Shown one piece after another: positions 31,468 to 40,719 of a stretch of DNA of 64,000 nucleotides (within the stretch, counting starts at the first letter, position 1; each line of letters opens with the position of its first letter). This DNA comes from Oceanicaulis sp. HLUCCA04 (lineage in GTDB: Bacteria; Pseudomonadota; Alphaproteobacteria; Caulobacterales; Maricaulaceae): NCBI GenBank assembly GCA_001314625.1, contig LJSH01000001.1:372001-436000 (forward strand), read 5' to 3'. The position numbers and the translations under genes were made by a program. The notes under the pieces were generated by a model. It saw nothing but the letters and a program-made list of their open reading frames with translations. It was not told where the DNA came from and did no database searches.

Positions 31468-32850
31468 TCAACAAACCGGCACGTTGACCGCCAGCCCGCC
31501 CTCGGAGGTTTCCTTGTACTTGTCGGCCATGTCGAGCCCGGTCTGGCGCATGGTCTCGATCACCTCGTCCAGGCGGACCTTGTATTCGGCATTGCCCAGC
31601 ATGGCCAGGCGCGCGGCGTTGATCGCCTTGATCGCGCCAATGGCGTTGCGTTCGATACACGGTATCTGGACCAGCCCGCCGACCGGATCGCAGGTCAGGC
31701 CCAGATTATGCTCCATGCCGATTTCGGCGGCGTTCTCGATCTGACGGTTGGAACCGCCGAGCGCCGCCGCCAGCCCGCCCGCGGCCATCGAGCAGGCAAC
31801 CCCGACCTCGCCCTGACACCCGGCCTCGGCGCCGGATATGGAGGCATTGAGCTTGTAGAGCGCGCCAATCGCCGAGGCGGTCAGGAAGAAGCGGACAATC
31901 GCATCATCATCGCCGGGCTTTTTGCAATGCTGGTCAAAATACCGGACCACGGCAGGAATGATCCCGGCGGCGCCATTGGTCGGCGCGGTGACCACGCGCC
32001 CGCCAGCGGCGTTCTCCTCATTGACCGCCATCGCCCACAGATTAACCCACTCCATGGCCGATAGCGGGTCGCGCGTCGCCCGGTCCGGGTCTTCCAGCAA
32101 GCGGCGCTGCATGCCCGGCGCGCGGCGGCGCACTTTCAGTCCGCCCGGCAGCAGGCCATCGCCTGCGACACCCCGGTCGATGCAGTCTTCCATCGCCTTC
32201 CAGATCGTGATGACACGCTCGCGCACCTGCGCCTCGCTGCGGAAGGCGGTTTCATTGGCCATCATGATTTCGGGGATGGAGAGGTTTTCGCGGTCTGCAA
32301 TCTCCAGAAGCTCGTTGCAATTGTCGAAGGGGTAGGGCTCGCCCTCCGGCGCCTCTGCTGCAGAGTTTCGCCCGGCCTCAGCCTCGTCGATCACGAACCC
32401 GCCGCCAATGGAGTACCAGAGCTGTTCGGACAGGGTCTCGCCGCTAGCGTCAAACGCCGTGAACTTCATCGCATTGGAGTGGAAGGGCAGGCGGATTTTG
32501 CCGTCCAGCACCAGATCTGTCTCGACGTCGAAGCCGATCTGGTGCCTGCCAAGCAGGGCAATGGTGCCGGAGTTTTTCACCGCTTCGATAATGCCGGGCA
32601 GGGCATCGGGATCGGCGGTTTCAGGATGCTCGCCGGCTAGCCCCCAGATCAGCGCCTTGTCTGTGGCGTGGCCAGAGCCGGTCAACGCCAGCGAGCCATA
32701 GGCCTCTGCCTTGACCCGCGAAACGGCCTTGAGCTCGTGCTCGGCATCAACGCGCTCCAGAAACAGGCGCGACGCCTTCATCGGCCCTACGGTGTGAGAG
32801 CTGGAAGGCCCGATGCCGATCTTGAAAAGGTCGAAGACGCCAAAATGCAT
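31468..32850 (-). CDS. sdaA: L-serine ammonia-lyase (iron-sulfur type, single chain)
   Basis: A 460-aa serine deaminase that converts L-serine to pyruvate and ammonia. It starts with the beta domain [21 protein letters not shown] and ends with the alpha domain carrying cluster cysteines in [35 protein letters not shown] and the terminal VPVC. Full length for the family. Its upstream neighbours on the strand are a stand-alone AsnC-type ligand-binding protein and tryptophan 2,3-dioxygenase, so this is an amino-acid catabolic cluster. Confidence 0.97.
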   Translation of the reverse strand: MHFGVFDLFKIGIGPSSSHTVGPMKASRLFLERVDAEHELKAVSRVKAEAYGSLALTGSGHATDKALIWGLAGEHPETADPDALPGIIEAVKNSGTIALLGRHQIGFDVETDLVLDGKIRLPFHSNAMKFTAFDASGETLSEQLWYSIGGGFVIDEAEAGRNSAAEAPEGEPYPFDNCNELLEIADRENLSIPEIMMANETAFRSEAQVRERVITIWKAMEDCIDRGVAGDGLLPGGLKVRRRAPGMQRRLLEDPDRATRDPLSAMEWVNLWAMAVNEENAAGGRVVTAPTNGAAGIIPAVVRYFDQHCKKPGDDDAIVRFFLTASAIGALYKLNASISGAEAGCQGEVGVACSMAAGGLAAALGGSNRQIENAAEIGMEHNLGLTCDPVGGLVQIPCIERNAIGAIKAINAARLAMLGNAEYKVRLDEVIETMRQTGLDMADKYKETSEGGLAVNVPVC

Positions 32851-32858
32851 GGACTGGC

Positions 32859-33122
32859 CTAGTCGCCCAGACCGCGATCACGGGTAAAGGCATTAAAGCA
32901 GATGATCGTCTGCGTATCCTTGACCCCTGAAATTGTTTGTACTTTCTGATTCACGAAGCGGCCGATATCCGCCTCGGACTCAACGCCGAATTGGGCCAAC
33001 AGATCAAACGCGCCTGATACTGAATGCACCTGGCGTGTCTCCTCGAGCGTGTCGACAAGGGCGGAGGCAACGTCATAGGTCTTGCCAAGCTCGCACTTGA
33101 TGAAGATGTAAAACTGCCGCAT
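32859..33122 (-). CDS. Stand-alone Lrp/AsnC ligand-binding (RAM) domain protein
   Basis: An 87-aa protein formed only of the effector-binding alpha/beta domain of Lrp/AsnC regulators (FIFIKCELGKTYDVASALVDTLEETRQVHSVSGAFDLLAQF), with no helix-turn-helix. Such proteins bind amino acids and may modulate full-length Lrp proteins. It lies 8 bases before sdaA and 18 after kynA, so it is probably co-transcribed with both. Confidence 0.88.
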   Translation of the reverse strand: MRQFYIFIKCELGKTYDVASALVDTLEETRQVHSVSGAFDLLAQFGVESEADIGRFVNQKVQTISGVKDTQTIICFNAFTRDRGLGD

Positions 33123-33140
33123 GGGCGCTATCCTGTGTGA

Positions 33141-33989
33141 CTAGAGTGTGGTGCGTACGGTCCATAGCTCCGGAAACAGGCGCAAATTCAGTGCCTTCAC
33201 AAGATAGGACACCCCGCCTGATCCGCCTGTTCCGCGCCGGAAGCCGATAATGCGCTCCACCGTTTTCATATGGTTGAAGCGCCATTGCTGGAACTTTTGT
33301 TCCAGATCGACAAGTTTCTCTGCAAATTCATACGCTTCCCACCATCGCGAGGTATCAAGATACACTTCGCGCCACATGGCCTCAACGGCCTCGTCCGGCT
33401 CGTAGGCTTGCGCCCAGTCGCGCTCCAGCGCGTGCGCAGGGACCGGCAGGCCGAGCCGCGCAGCATACCTTAGCGTTTCGTCGTACAGGCTTGGCGCTTC
33501 AAGCGTTTCGCGAACAGCCTTGTAGGCGGCGGGATCCGCCTCATGTACGCGTGCCAGCGCGGGGTTCTTGTTACCCAGCCGGTATTCCAGCATCCGGTAT
33601 TGTGCAGATTGGAAGCCCGAACTCTGCCCCAGACGGTCACGGAACTTGAGATAGTCTGACGGCGTCATGGTCGACAGGACCGACCAGGACTGGGTGAGCT
33701 GCTCTTGTATGCGGGCGATGCGGGCCAGCATTTTCATGGCTGGCCGGGCCTCGTCGGCGCGCACATGGGCGATGGCGGCGTCCAGCTCGTGTAAACACAG
33801 CTTCAACCACAGCTCGCTGGCCTGATGGATGATGATGAACATCAACTCGTCGTGCTCACCGGTTAGCGGAGTCTGTGCACCCAGAATGGTGTCGAGGGCC
33901 AGATATCGCCCATAGCTCAACCCGCCTTCGGGCGACCAGTGAATGTCCTCGCCTTCGAGGTCTACCGAGGTGGAGAATTTCTCGCTCAT
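33141..33989 (-). CDS. kynA: Tryptophan 2,3-dioxygenase
   Basis: A 282-aa haem enzyme that opens the indole ring to give N-formylkynurenine. The signature LSYGRYLALDTILGAQTPLTGEHDELMFIIIHQASELWLKL is clear, with the substrate-contact His in EHDE, and FRGTGGSGGVSYL near the C terminus. Length is normal. It is the first gene of a cluster with the AsnC-type protein and sdaA. The rest of the kynurenine route is not in the window. Confidence 0.97.
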   Translation of the reverse strand: MSEKFSTSVDLEGEDIHWSPEGGLSYGRYLALDTILGAQTPLTGEHDELMFIIIHQASELWLKLCLHELDAAIAHVRADEARPAMKMLARIARIQEQLTQSWSVLSTMTPSDYLKFRDRLGQSSGFQSAQYRMLEYRLGNKNPALARVHEADPAAYKAVRETLEAPSLYDETLRYAARLGLPVPAHALERDWAQAYEPDEAVEAMWREVYLDTSRWWEAYEFAEKLVDLEQKFQQWRFNHMKTVERIIGFRRGTGGSGGVSYLVKALNLRLFPELWTVRTTL

Positions 33990-34118
33990 ATATCCGGTCT
34001 ACAGGCGGGCAATGGGGGCGGCAAGACGTTCAGCCGCGATGGACAGGAGAGGGATCTGCTTTCCGTGCCGTATCGCCGCGTGTAACCTCGTTTTGCCAAC
34101 CTGACCGGGAGCCCCGAT

Positions 34119-35498
34119 TTGCGCACACGACTTTCGCTGAACTGTTCCGCCGCCAGCGCGATCCTCGCGCTCGTGGCGCTGACCATCGCATCCTGCAGCC
34201 CCGCCTCTGACGACCGCGGCCGCGAAGCGGGCGGGATGCATGGCGAATCGGCAAGCGTGACTTTCGCCGTCGCCTATCGCGAGCGCATCGCGCTGGGCCC
34301 CGAGGCCGTCGTGGAAGCGCAGCTTCTGGCGTTCGAGCCCGGCAGCGACACGCCCACTCTCGTGGCAGAGGCACGCGAAACCTTTGACGGCCGTCAGGTG
34401 CCGCTGGACCTCACACTGGCCTATGACCCGGAGAGCGTGGAGTCCGACCGTGAGCTTGCGGTATGGGGCCGTATCATCGACCGCGATAGCGGCCAGGTCT
34501 GGCTGACACCGGAAGATGCCCGCTTTCCGGCTGGCAACCCGACCGCAGATCTGGGCGTCATCATGCTGGTGCCGAGCAATTACGCTGCAACCGTGGACAA
34601 TACCTACCGCTGTGATGACGGGCGCGGCTTCACCGCCCGGTATGACACGCCCGATATGGTGGTGACGCTCGACGACACCGCTTACCGGCTGACGCCGCAA
34701 CCGTCCGCGTCGGGTGCCCGGTTCGAGGCCGGTTCGGACGAGGGACCGCGCGTATTCTGGAGCCGGGGTGCCGGTGCCATTGTCCGTTTCGAACCGGACG
34801 GCGAATGGATCAGCTGCGAGACAAGCGCCTACCTGCCGGTACCCGAAGCTGCCCCGGCAGAAGCTGCAGAACAGCCCCAAGTCTATACCGCACGCGGCAA
34901 TGAGCCGGGATGGACGTTGCGGTTATCGGCCGGTGAGGCAGAATATTCGGGCAATTACGGCGAATCGCGCATTACCGGCCGCGTTACGGGGCGCGAAGCC
35001 CTCGACGAAAGCACCAATATCCTCACGGTGGGAAACGCCAGCGGCGAGGGCTTTATCGTGCGCATTCGCCATACGATCTGCCAGGATTCCATGAGCGGAT
35101 TATCCTATCCCGACAGCGTCGGCATATCCTTTGACGGGGCAGAATTTCTTGCCGGTTGTGGCGGTGACGCAGAAAGCCTGCTGACCGGCGAGGTCTGGCG
35201 CGTCACCCATGTTGCCGGGGACGAGGTTCCCGGTCCACGTGCCGTGACGCTCGAATTTGATGGCAATGGACGCTTGTCCGGCCAGGCACCCTGCAATCGC
35301 TATTCGGCCAGCTACCAGCTGACGGGCGACGGTATTGTTCTGGGCGAGGGCGTCTCGACGCGCATGGCGTGTGCAGGCGATCTGATGGAGCTGGAGAGCA
35401 GCTTTCTGTCCATCATTCAGGGTTCACTGCCCGTGAGCATTGATGAAAATGGGACACTAAGTCTCGGCGAGGGGCGTATACTCGCGGTACGTGAGTAG
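34119..35498 (+). CDS. Multidomain lipoprotein: YbaY, MliC-like, DUF-type and META modules
   Basis: A 459-aa lipoprotein beginning with a TTG codon and a lipobox (LTIASC). Four modules can be seen. A YbaY-like domain covers about 45-155 (VTFAVAYRERIALGPEAVVEAQLL). An MliC-like lysozyme-inhibitor segment covers about 160-245 (YRCDDGRGFTARYDTPDMVVTL, ending WISC). A module starts with YTARGNEPGWTLRLSAGEAEYSG, about 255-345. A META/HslJ domain ends the chain (TGEVWRVTHVAGDEV, GQAPCNRYSASYQ, TRMACAGDLMELE). The combination suggests an envelope stress or lysozyme-defence protein; function is inferred from the modules. Confidence 0.75.
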   Translation: MRTRLSLNCSAASAILALVALTIASCSPASDDRGREAGGMHGESASVTFAVAYRERIALGPEAVVEAQLLAFEPGSDTPTLVAEARETFDGRQVPLDLTLAYDPESVESDRELAVWGRIIDRDSGQVWLTPEDARFPAGNPTADLGVIMLVPSNYAATVDNTYRCDDGRGFTARYDTPDMVVTLDDTAYRLTPQPSASGARFEAGSDEGPRVFWSRGAGAIVRFEPDGEWISCETSAYLPVPEAAPAEAAEQPQVYTARGNEPGWTLRLSAGEAEYSGNYGESRITGRVTGREALDESTNILTVGNASGEGFIVRIRHTICQDSMSGLSYPDSVGISFDGAEFLAGCGGDAESLLTGEVWRVTHVAGDEVPGPRAVTLEFDGNGRLSGQAPCNRYSASYQLTGDGIVLGEGVSTRMACAGDLMELESSFLSIIQGSLPVSIDENGTLSLGEGRILAVRE

Positions 35499-35615
35499 AC
35501 GAGGCCCCAAAGCTCCAGAGGTGCCGACTTCAATCAACTGACTGCGCAGGTAACGTTCATCTTCCCGTCATATATGGCCGCGCATTGTGGTATGAAGTAA
35601 AACGGGGAGCCAGTC

Positions 35616-35972
35616 ATGAAACAGTCCAGACGCATATTCATCCGCTCAGCGCTGGGGGCAAGTATTGCCGGTCTTGCCTTTGCCGGTCAGGCATCAGCAA
35701 GACAGGCGCTGGGCAATGACCCGATCCCGCTTATTGATGTCGTGGTGGAGAAAGTCCCGCCCGGCCATGCCATCGCCCAGGTCACGACCGACAGGCGCGG
35801 CATGATCGCCTTTCGCGACCTTGACGCCGGGTACTACGAGGTCCGCGACCGGGACGACACAGTTCGCGCAGGTATCCGCCACCCCGGCGGTCCGGCACGC
35901 TGGCAGCTTCGCCAGGGCCGCGACAGCCGCCGCCCGATCTGGACCCTCGCCGACCAGTCCGATCCGCTTTAG
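35616..35972 (+). CDS. Exported small protein with Tat-like signal
   Basis: A 118-aa protein. The N terminus SRRIFIRSALGASIAGLAFAGQASA has the twin-arginine pattern, so export in folded form is likely. The remaining ~85 residues (VVVEKVPPGHAIAQVTTDRRGMIAFRDLDAGYYEVRDRDD) look like a small beta-sandwich related to carboxypeptidase-regulatory repeats. GGGGAG precedes the ATG. Function unknown. Confidence 0.65.
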   Translation: MKQSRRIFIRSALGASIAGLAFAGQASARQALGNDPIPLIDVVVEKVPPGHAIAQVTTDRRGMIAFRDLDAGYYEVRDRDDTVRAGIRHPGGPARWQLRQGRDSRRPIWTLADQSDPL

Positions 35973-35988
35973 GCCTGATCGGCCTTTC

Positions 35989-36945
35989 CTAGCGTTCGGC
36001 CCGTATTCGCAAAATCTCGGCTTCTGCGGGCCAGAAGCCCGATGCGCCCGCCCGCACAATCGCTTCCATGCGGGTTTCGGCGGCTTCGTCTTCACCGGCG
36101 AGCCGGTCTGACATGGCGATGGCAAACTGCTCGATGGCGCCGGGAAAAGTTTCCATCTCCTCGCGGCTGATCTCGCCTTTGAAGAAGAGGGCGCCGCGCA
36201 GATAGTTGCGGTTCTCGATAATGGGCAGGTCGGCGTGGACAGGTTCAAGCGCAGCGCTCGCCCTTGCCTCGTCCCCCAGAAGGCTGTGTCCGATATAGAG
36301 CCAGTAGGCAATCGCGACACCCATATCCCCGGTCGGGTCCATCATCAGTGGCTGATCGAGCGCCGCCTGCATGCCTGCAACCAGCATCTCGAAATCACCT
36401 ATCGCAAAGCTGGTCTGCGCACGGTAATAGTGAAGATTGGAGCGGAACGTGCCGAGCGTCAGGTTGTACGCATTGGCGATACCGTCCGGCTCAAAACTGT
36501 CCTGAACGCCGTCCATCAATTCCAGCCCGCGCGTGTAGTCCGCAATAGCGGCCTCAAACTGCCGGCTGCGTGCCAGGTGCCGCCCACGGAAACGGCGCAG
36601 CTTGTAGCTGTCCGGGAAGCGCTCAAGGCCCTCCGTGAAGACCTCGACCGCCTCCTCGAACCGGCCCAGATAGCCCAGCCTGCGGCCGAGCCATATCCAG
36701 GAGTCTTCACGATGCGGCGCCAGCTCCAGAGTGGCCTGGGCAATCGCCAGATCAAGCTCCAGCTCGCGGCGCAATTCAGGGCTGAAACCCGGCTCGCTCA
36801 AGGGCGTGCCGATCAGCGTCTGTCCCTCGCGCAGTGTATCGCCGGCCGGCGCAAGCGCCGCGTCGCGGTCGGCAATCTGGGCCTGTGCAGCACCTGTTGC
36901 CAGAGCAAGAGACATCGTAAGGGCGGTCGAAAAACGCTGCATCAT
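35989..36945 (-). CDS. Exported TPR protein
   Basis: A 318-aa protein with signal peptide ending in AQAQ and TPR-like repeats (WIWLGRRLGYLGRFEEAVEVFTEGLERFPDSYKLRRFRGRHLARSRQFEAAIADYTRGLEL). It probably binds proteins in the periplasm. The upstream gene on the same strand (37033-38031) is a divergent paralogue with the same order of signal peptide, repeats and conserved WYGRLLSYQGYFREAVEVYD-like block. An 87-base gap separates them, which suggests a duplicated pair. Confidence 0.75.
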   Translation of the reverse strand: MMQRFSTALTMSLALATGAAQAQIADRDAALAPAGDTLREGQTLIGTPLSEPGFSPELRRELELDLAIAQATLELAPHREDSWIWLGRRLGYLGRFEEAVEVFTEGLERFPDSYKLRRFRGRHLARSRQFEAAIADYTRGLELMDGVQDSFEPDGIANAYNLTLGTFRSNLHYYRAQTSFAIGDFEMLVAGMQAALDQPLMMDPTGDMGVAIAYWLYIGHSLLGDEARASAALEPVHADLPIIENRNYLRGALFFKGEISREEMETFPGAIEQFAIAMSDRLAGEDEAAETRMEAIVRAGASGFWPAEAEILRIRAER

Positions 36946-37032
36946 GGCCTTGGCCTTTTCATGAACGTGATAGTGAAGGGGAGGGCGCCCCGCACTGCCG
37001 GGAAAGGCAGCACGGGGCCCCGGGCAAAGCGG

Positions 37033-38031
37033 TTAGGGAGTCTCACCCGGGTAGAGGGTCGCCCAGTCGGCTTCTGCCTGGATACGGGCAAAATAGGACC
37101 AGCCATCGACATCGATTGAGCGGCGATACCATTCGCGCGCCTCATCGCGGTGTCCCTGCAGCAGCAGATAGTTGGCCAGCGTGAAAGCAGTCGAGGAGGC
37201 GGCTGCCGAGGCGTCAGAGAACGCCATTCCGGTATCTTCATCGCTGAAGAAGGTCTCGAACTCGCGCTCGCCCTTGAAGAGCTGAATGCCATCGAAATAG
37301 AAATTGCTCTCGATATTGTCGCTCAGATCTTCGAGCGAGTAGGTGTAGCCGTCCAGCAGCTCCCGCGCGGCAAAGAAATCACCGGCGCGCGCCAGCGAGA
37401 GATATTCCCAATAAACAGCCGCGGTGATGCTGACCGCATCATTCACGCCCAGTGCAACCGCGTGTGAGCGGTTAAACCAGTGGGCGGCCTCTGCGTACTG
37501 GTTATTCGCGAAATACGCCTGCCCCAGATGATAGTAGAGGTAGAACTGGACCACGTCCGGCGTTGACGGGAAATAGTCCGGCCCCAGACGCTCACGCTCC
37601 AGCGGCATGTTTTCATACAGCTCCGCCGAGCGCAGGCCTTCCCCGATCGAGGCGTCAAAATCGCGAAGCGTGAAATAGCGGTGCGCACGGTGGCGGCGCA
37701 GCTTGGCATTCTCCGGGAACAGCTCGATGGCGGCGTCGTAGACTTCAACCGCTTCACGGAAATAGCCCTGATAGGATAGCAGGCGGCCATACCAGGTTGC
37801 CGTGTCGGGCGTGATTTCCGCCTGATAGGCTTCGTACGCTTCCTGAGTAGCACGCTCGAATGCACTGGGGTCGGCCAGATTCATCGTAGCGCTCGAGCGG
37901 GTATAGAGCCGCTCTCCGAACAGCGATTCTGTCTGATAGCTTTCGCCTTCAGGGATGGCTTGTGCGTGTGCTGCGGTTCCGGTCAACGCCAGTGCGGCCA
38001 TGCTGGAAACAAGCAGTGTCTTGAATGTCAT
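37033..38031 (-). CDS. Exported TPR protein, paralogue of the downstream gene
   Basis: A 332-aa protein with signal peptide (ALALTGTAAHAQ). TPR-like units include TWYGRLLSYQGYFREAVEVYDAAIELFPENAKLRRHRAHRYFTLRDFDASI and YYHLGQAYFANNQYAEAAHWFNRS. It shares layout and spacing of the LRR(H/F)R motif with the 318-aa neighbour. Partner unknown. It lies downstream of the aldehyde dehydrogenase gene on the same strand with a 39-base gap, so it may belong to the same transcript. Confidence 0.75.
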   Translation of the reverse strand: MTFKTLLVSSMAALALTGTAAHAQAIPEGESYQTESLFGERLYTRSSATMNLADPSAFERATQEAYEAYQAEITPDTATWYGRLLSYQGYFREAVEVYDAAIELFPENAKLRRHRAHRYFTLRDFDASIGEGLRSAELYENMPLERERLGPDYFPSTPDVVQFYLYYHLGQAYFANNQYAEAAHWFNRSHAVALGVNDAVSITAAVYWEYLSLARAGDFFAARELLDGYTYSLEDLSDNIESNFYFDGIQLFKGEREFETFFSDEDTGMAFSDASAAASSTAFTLANYLLLQGHRDEAREWYRRSIDVDGWSYFARIQAEADWATLYPGETP

Positions 38032-38070
38032 GCGTATGCCCTTTCCTCGGGATTGAAACGATAGTGCCAG

Positions 38071-39633
38071 TCAGGCCGCGCCGAAGCGCACGCCCTGGGC
38101 CAGCGGAAGATCAGTGGAGTAATTGATGGTGTTGGTGGCGCGGCGCATATAGGCCTTCCAGGTATCAGAGCCCGACGCGCGCCCGCCGCCCGTTTCCTTT
38201 TCGCCGCCAAACGCGCCGCCAATCTCGGCGCCGCTGGTACCGATATTCACGTTCGCAATGCCGCAATCACTGCCCAGGCTGGAGGTGAACAGCTCCGCCT
38301 CGCGCATATTGTCGGTGAAGATCGCCGACGACAGGCCCTGCGGTACGGCATTATTCATCGCAATAGCCTCCTCGATGTCGCGATAGCGCATCACGTAGAG
38401 GATCGGCCCGAATGTTTCGGTATGCACGATGGGTGTTTGCGACGGCATTTCGACAAGCGCCGGGGTGACATAGGCCGCATTCGAATAGTCTTCGGCAAGC
38501 AGGCGCTCCCCGCCATGCACAAGGCCACCCTCGGCACGGGCCTGTTCCAGTGCCGCGTTAAACCTGTCCAGCGCCGGCAGATCAATCAGCGGACCGGCAT
38601 GAATGCCAGGCTCCAGCGGACTGCCGATACGCAGCTGCCCGAATGCACTTTTAAGCTGGGCGACCAGCTCGTCATGAATACTCTCGTGGACGATCAGGCG
38701 GCGCAGCGATGTGCAGCGCTGGCCCGATGTGCCCGCCGCGGAAAAAGTCACACCGCGCAGAACAAGATCGCGATTGGCAGACGGCGCCACAATGGCCGCG
38801 TTATTACCGCCAAGCTCCATGATCGAACGGCCCAGGCGCGCGGCGACAGTGCTCGCCACACTGCGCCCCATGGACGTGCTGCCGGTGGCGCTTATCAGCG
38901 CCACACGCGAATCTGATGCCAGCTTCGCACCGACCTCCGATCCGCCAGCAAGCATCTGATGCAGGTGAGCCGGGGCCTCTGGCAGGCTGTCACAAGCACG
39001 GTCAAGAAGACCGGCGCAGGCCGATGCCGACAAAAGCGATTTCTCCGACGGTTTCCAGATCGCGCTATTGCCACAGGTGAGGGCGACAACCGTGCCCCAC
39101 GACCAGACCGCAACCGGAAAGTTGAACGCACTGATCTGCGCGAACACACCCAGCGGGTGCCATGTTTCCGACATGCGGTGCGAAGGCCGCTCCGTCGCGA
39201 TGCTCAGCCCGTGAAGCTGGCGCGACAGCCCGACGGCAAAGTCGCAGATATCAATGAGCTCCTGAACCTCGCCGCGCGCTTCTTCCAGAGTCTTGCCGCA
39301 ATCGAGCGTCACAAGGCAGGAAAGTTCCTCCTTGTAATCCCGGCACAAATTTCCAAAACGGCGGATTAGCTCACCGCGGCGAGGCGCGGGCACGCAGCGC
39401 CATTCGAGAAAGGCCTCGCGCGCCCTCGCGATAGCGGCGTCGGTGGATGCGGGTGTGTCGGCAGGAACCATTCCCAACAACGAACCATCGACTGGCGTTA
39501 CCGCCGGCAACCCCTGGTCTGACGTGAATGGTGCGGCCAGCCCCATCGCCGCGAATGACTGCCGCGCCAGTTCGACCGGGCTATTTGCGATCGCCGCAGT
39601 GCCATTGACAAAATTACTCTGTGTATCAGGCAT
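38071..39633 (-). CDS. Aldehyde dehydrogenase, antiquitin (ALDH7)-like
   Basis: A 520-aa dehydrogenase. It has NAD-binding TGSTSMGRSVA, the catalytic Glu in MELGGNNAAIV and Cys in AAGTSGQRCTSLRRL, then TFGPILYVMRY. The NIGTSGAEIGGAFGGEKETGGGRASGSDTWK segment is characteristic of aminoadipate/piperideine-6-carboxylate semialdehyde dehydrogenases of the ALDH7 group. That activity is the best guess (lysine catabolism). It is divergent from an XRE-cupin regulator, with a CGATA dyad between them. Confidence 0.85.
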   Translation of the reverse strand: MPDTQSNFVNGTAAIANSPVELARQSFAAMGLAAPFTSDQGLPAVTPVDGSLLGMVPADTPASTDAAIARAREAFLEWRCVPAPRRGELIRRFGNLCRDYKEELSCLVTLDCGKTLEEARGEVQELIDICDFAVGLSRQLHGLSIATERPSHRMSETWHPLGVFAQISAFNFPVAVWSWGTVVALTCGNSAIWKPSEKSLLSASACAGLLDRACDSLPEAPAHLHQMLAGGSEVGAKLASDSRVALISATGSTSMGRSVASTVAARLGRSIMELGGNNAAIVAPSANRDLVLRGVTFSAAGTSGQRCTSLRRLIVHESIHDELVAQLKSAFGQLRIGSPLEPGIHAGPLIDLPALDRFNAALEQARAEGGLVHGGERLLAEDYSNAAYVTPALVEMPSQTPIVHTETFGPILYVMRYRDIEEAIAMNNAVPQGLSSAIFTDNMREAELFTSSLGSDCGIANVNIGTSGAEIGGAFGGEKETGGGRASGSDTWKAYMRRATNTINYSTDLPLAQGVRFGAA

Positions 39634-39953
39634 TTAGCCCGCCCCAATTCTGGTTAGTGTGTTTCTTAGCGCTTGCCAGCTTGGCCGCAGGGCATTACCC
39701 CGCTCGCCCGCTGGAAACCGATTTGCGGATATTAGTTTTCCTATCGGAAAGTTTTATGTGCGTCAAATCCATCGCAGAATGGACTTGGCGTATCCGAATT
39801 GCGGTATAGGTTCTGAACCTTACATTGCCGTAAGGGTGGGGCGCAGACGCAAGAAGACACCGGCGGAACAACCCGCCAGACCGCCAATTTGCTGGCCAAG
39901 GGCCGGAACAGCGCTCCCTTTCGGGGGCCGCACGGGAACTGAACGGGGCAGGG
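39634..39953. other. Divergent regulatory region between the aldehyde dehydrogenase and XRE-cupin genes
   Basis: 320 bases without a credible gene. It contains the dyad TTTTC-CTATCG-GAAAG at 39736-39751, listed separately. The AT-rich part lies around 39730-39760 and is the likely promoter zone. Confidence 0.6.
39736..39751. promoter_or_regulatory. CGATA dyad 1 (aldehyde dehydrogenase / XRE regulator)
   Basis: Read on the minus strand the site is CTTTC-CGATAG-GAAAA. It shares the core TTTnCGATAsGAAA with sites at 40681-40708 and 41837-41872. It lies about 100 bases before the aldehyde dehydrogenase start and 200 before the regulator start. Likely bound by the XRE-cupin protein encoded next to it. 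Confidence 0.6.
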
Positions 39954-40580
39954 ATGAGCAACACGCAGGATTATCAGAACATCATAGACTCCAACCGGGT
40001 CCAGGCGCCCGCGCGCCGGCGCGCAGGGGGCATGGCGCTTGGCAAGCGCATACGCGATCTGCGCAAGAACAAGAGCTGGACGCTGGACGAGGCCGCGCAA
40101 CGTACCGGGCTGGCCGCATCAACGCTGTCCAAGATCGAAAATGACCACATGTCACCGACGTTCGATGTGGTGCAAAAACTCGCTGACGGGTTCGAGATCG
40201 ATATTACCCGGCTCTTTGATACCGAGACCGGGCTGGAAGCATCGGGCCGCCGGTCGGTTACGCGCGATGGCGGCGGCAAGCTGATGGAAACGCCTGTTTA
40301 CGCCCATCGCCTGCTCGCCTCGGACTTGATGAACAAGCGGATCCTGCCTTTCCGCTCCGTCATCAAGGCGCGCAGCGTGGACGAGTTCGCGGACTGGCGC
40401 GGGCACCAGGGCGAAGAGTTTCTGTACGTCCTGGAAGGCGAGGTTTTATTTCATACCGAACACTACGCGCCCGAACGCCTCGGCGCCGGCGACAGCATCT
40501 ATATCGACAGCAATATGCGCCATGCCTGTGTGTCGATCAGCGAACAGGATGCTGTGGTTCTCTGGATCAATACCGCCTGA
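39954..40580 (+). CDS. XRE-family regulator with cupin sensor domain
   Basis: A 208-aa regulator. A helix-turn-helix at about residues 29-88 (GKRIRDLRKNKSWTLDEAAQRTGLAASTLSKIENDHMSPTF) is followed by a small cupin barrel at about 130-205 (GHQGEEFLYVLEGEVLFHTEHYAPERLGAGDSIYID). This architecture is common for repressors of amine and amino-acid catabolic genes. A shorter start (Met27) is possible. Its neighbours carry a shared dyad, making it the probable local regulator. Confidence 0.88.
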   Translation: MSNTQDYQNIIDSNRVQAPARRRAGGMALGKRIRDLRKNKSWTLDEAAQRTGLAASTLSKIENDHMSPTFDVVQKLADGFEIDITRLFDTETGLEASGRRSVTRDGGGKLMETPVYAHRLLASDLMNKRILPFRSVIKARSVDEFADWRGHQGEEFLYVLEGEVLFHTEHYAPERLGAGDSIYIDSNMRHACVSISEQDAVVLWINTA

Positions 40581-40680
40581 ACCCTTCACGGGACAGAACA
40601 GGCCCCGCTGACGGTTCATTCTCCGGCACCCGTGCCCGGATTGCGGGCAGGGATGGTTGCGCACCCGGCGAATGCCTGCT

Positions 40681-40708
40681 CATATAATTTCCGATACGAA
40701 ATTATATG
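40681..40708. promoter_or_regulatory. CGATA dyad 2 (M19 dipeptidase-like gene)
   Basis: CATATAATTTC and GAAATTATATG form perfect 11-bp arms around CGATAC, a 28-bp dyad. It ends 11 bases before the dipeptidase ATG and overlaps the region where a -10 box or ribosome site would lie, which suits repression. It shares its core with the sites at 39736 and 41837. Confidence 0.7.
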
Positions 40709-40719
40709 AGGTTCCGACC

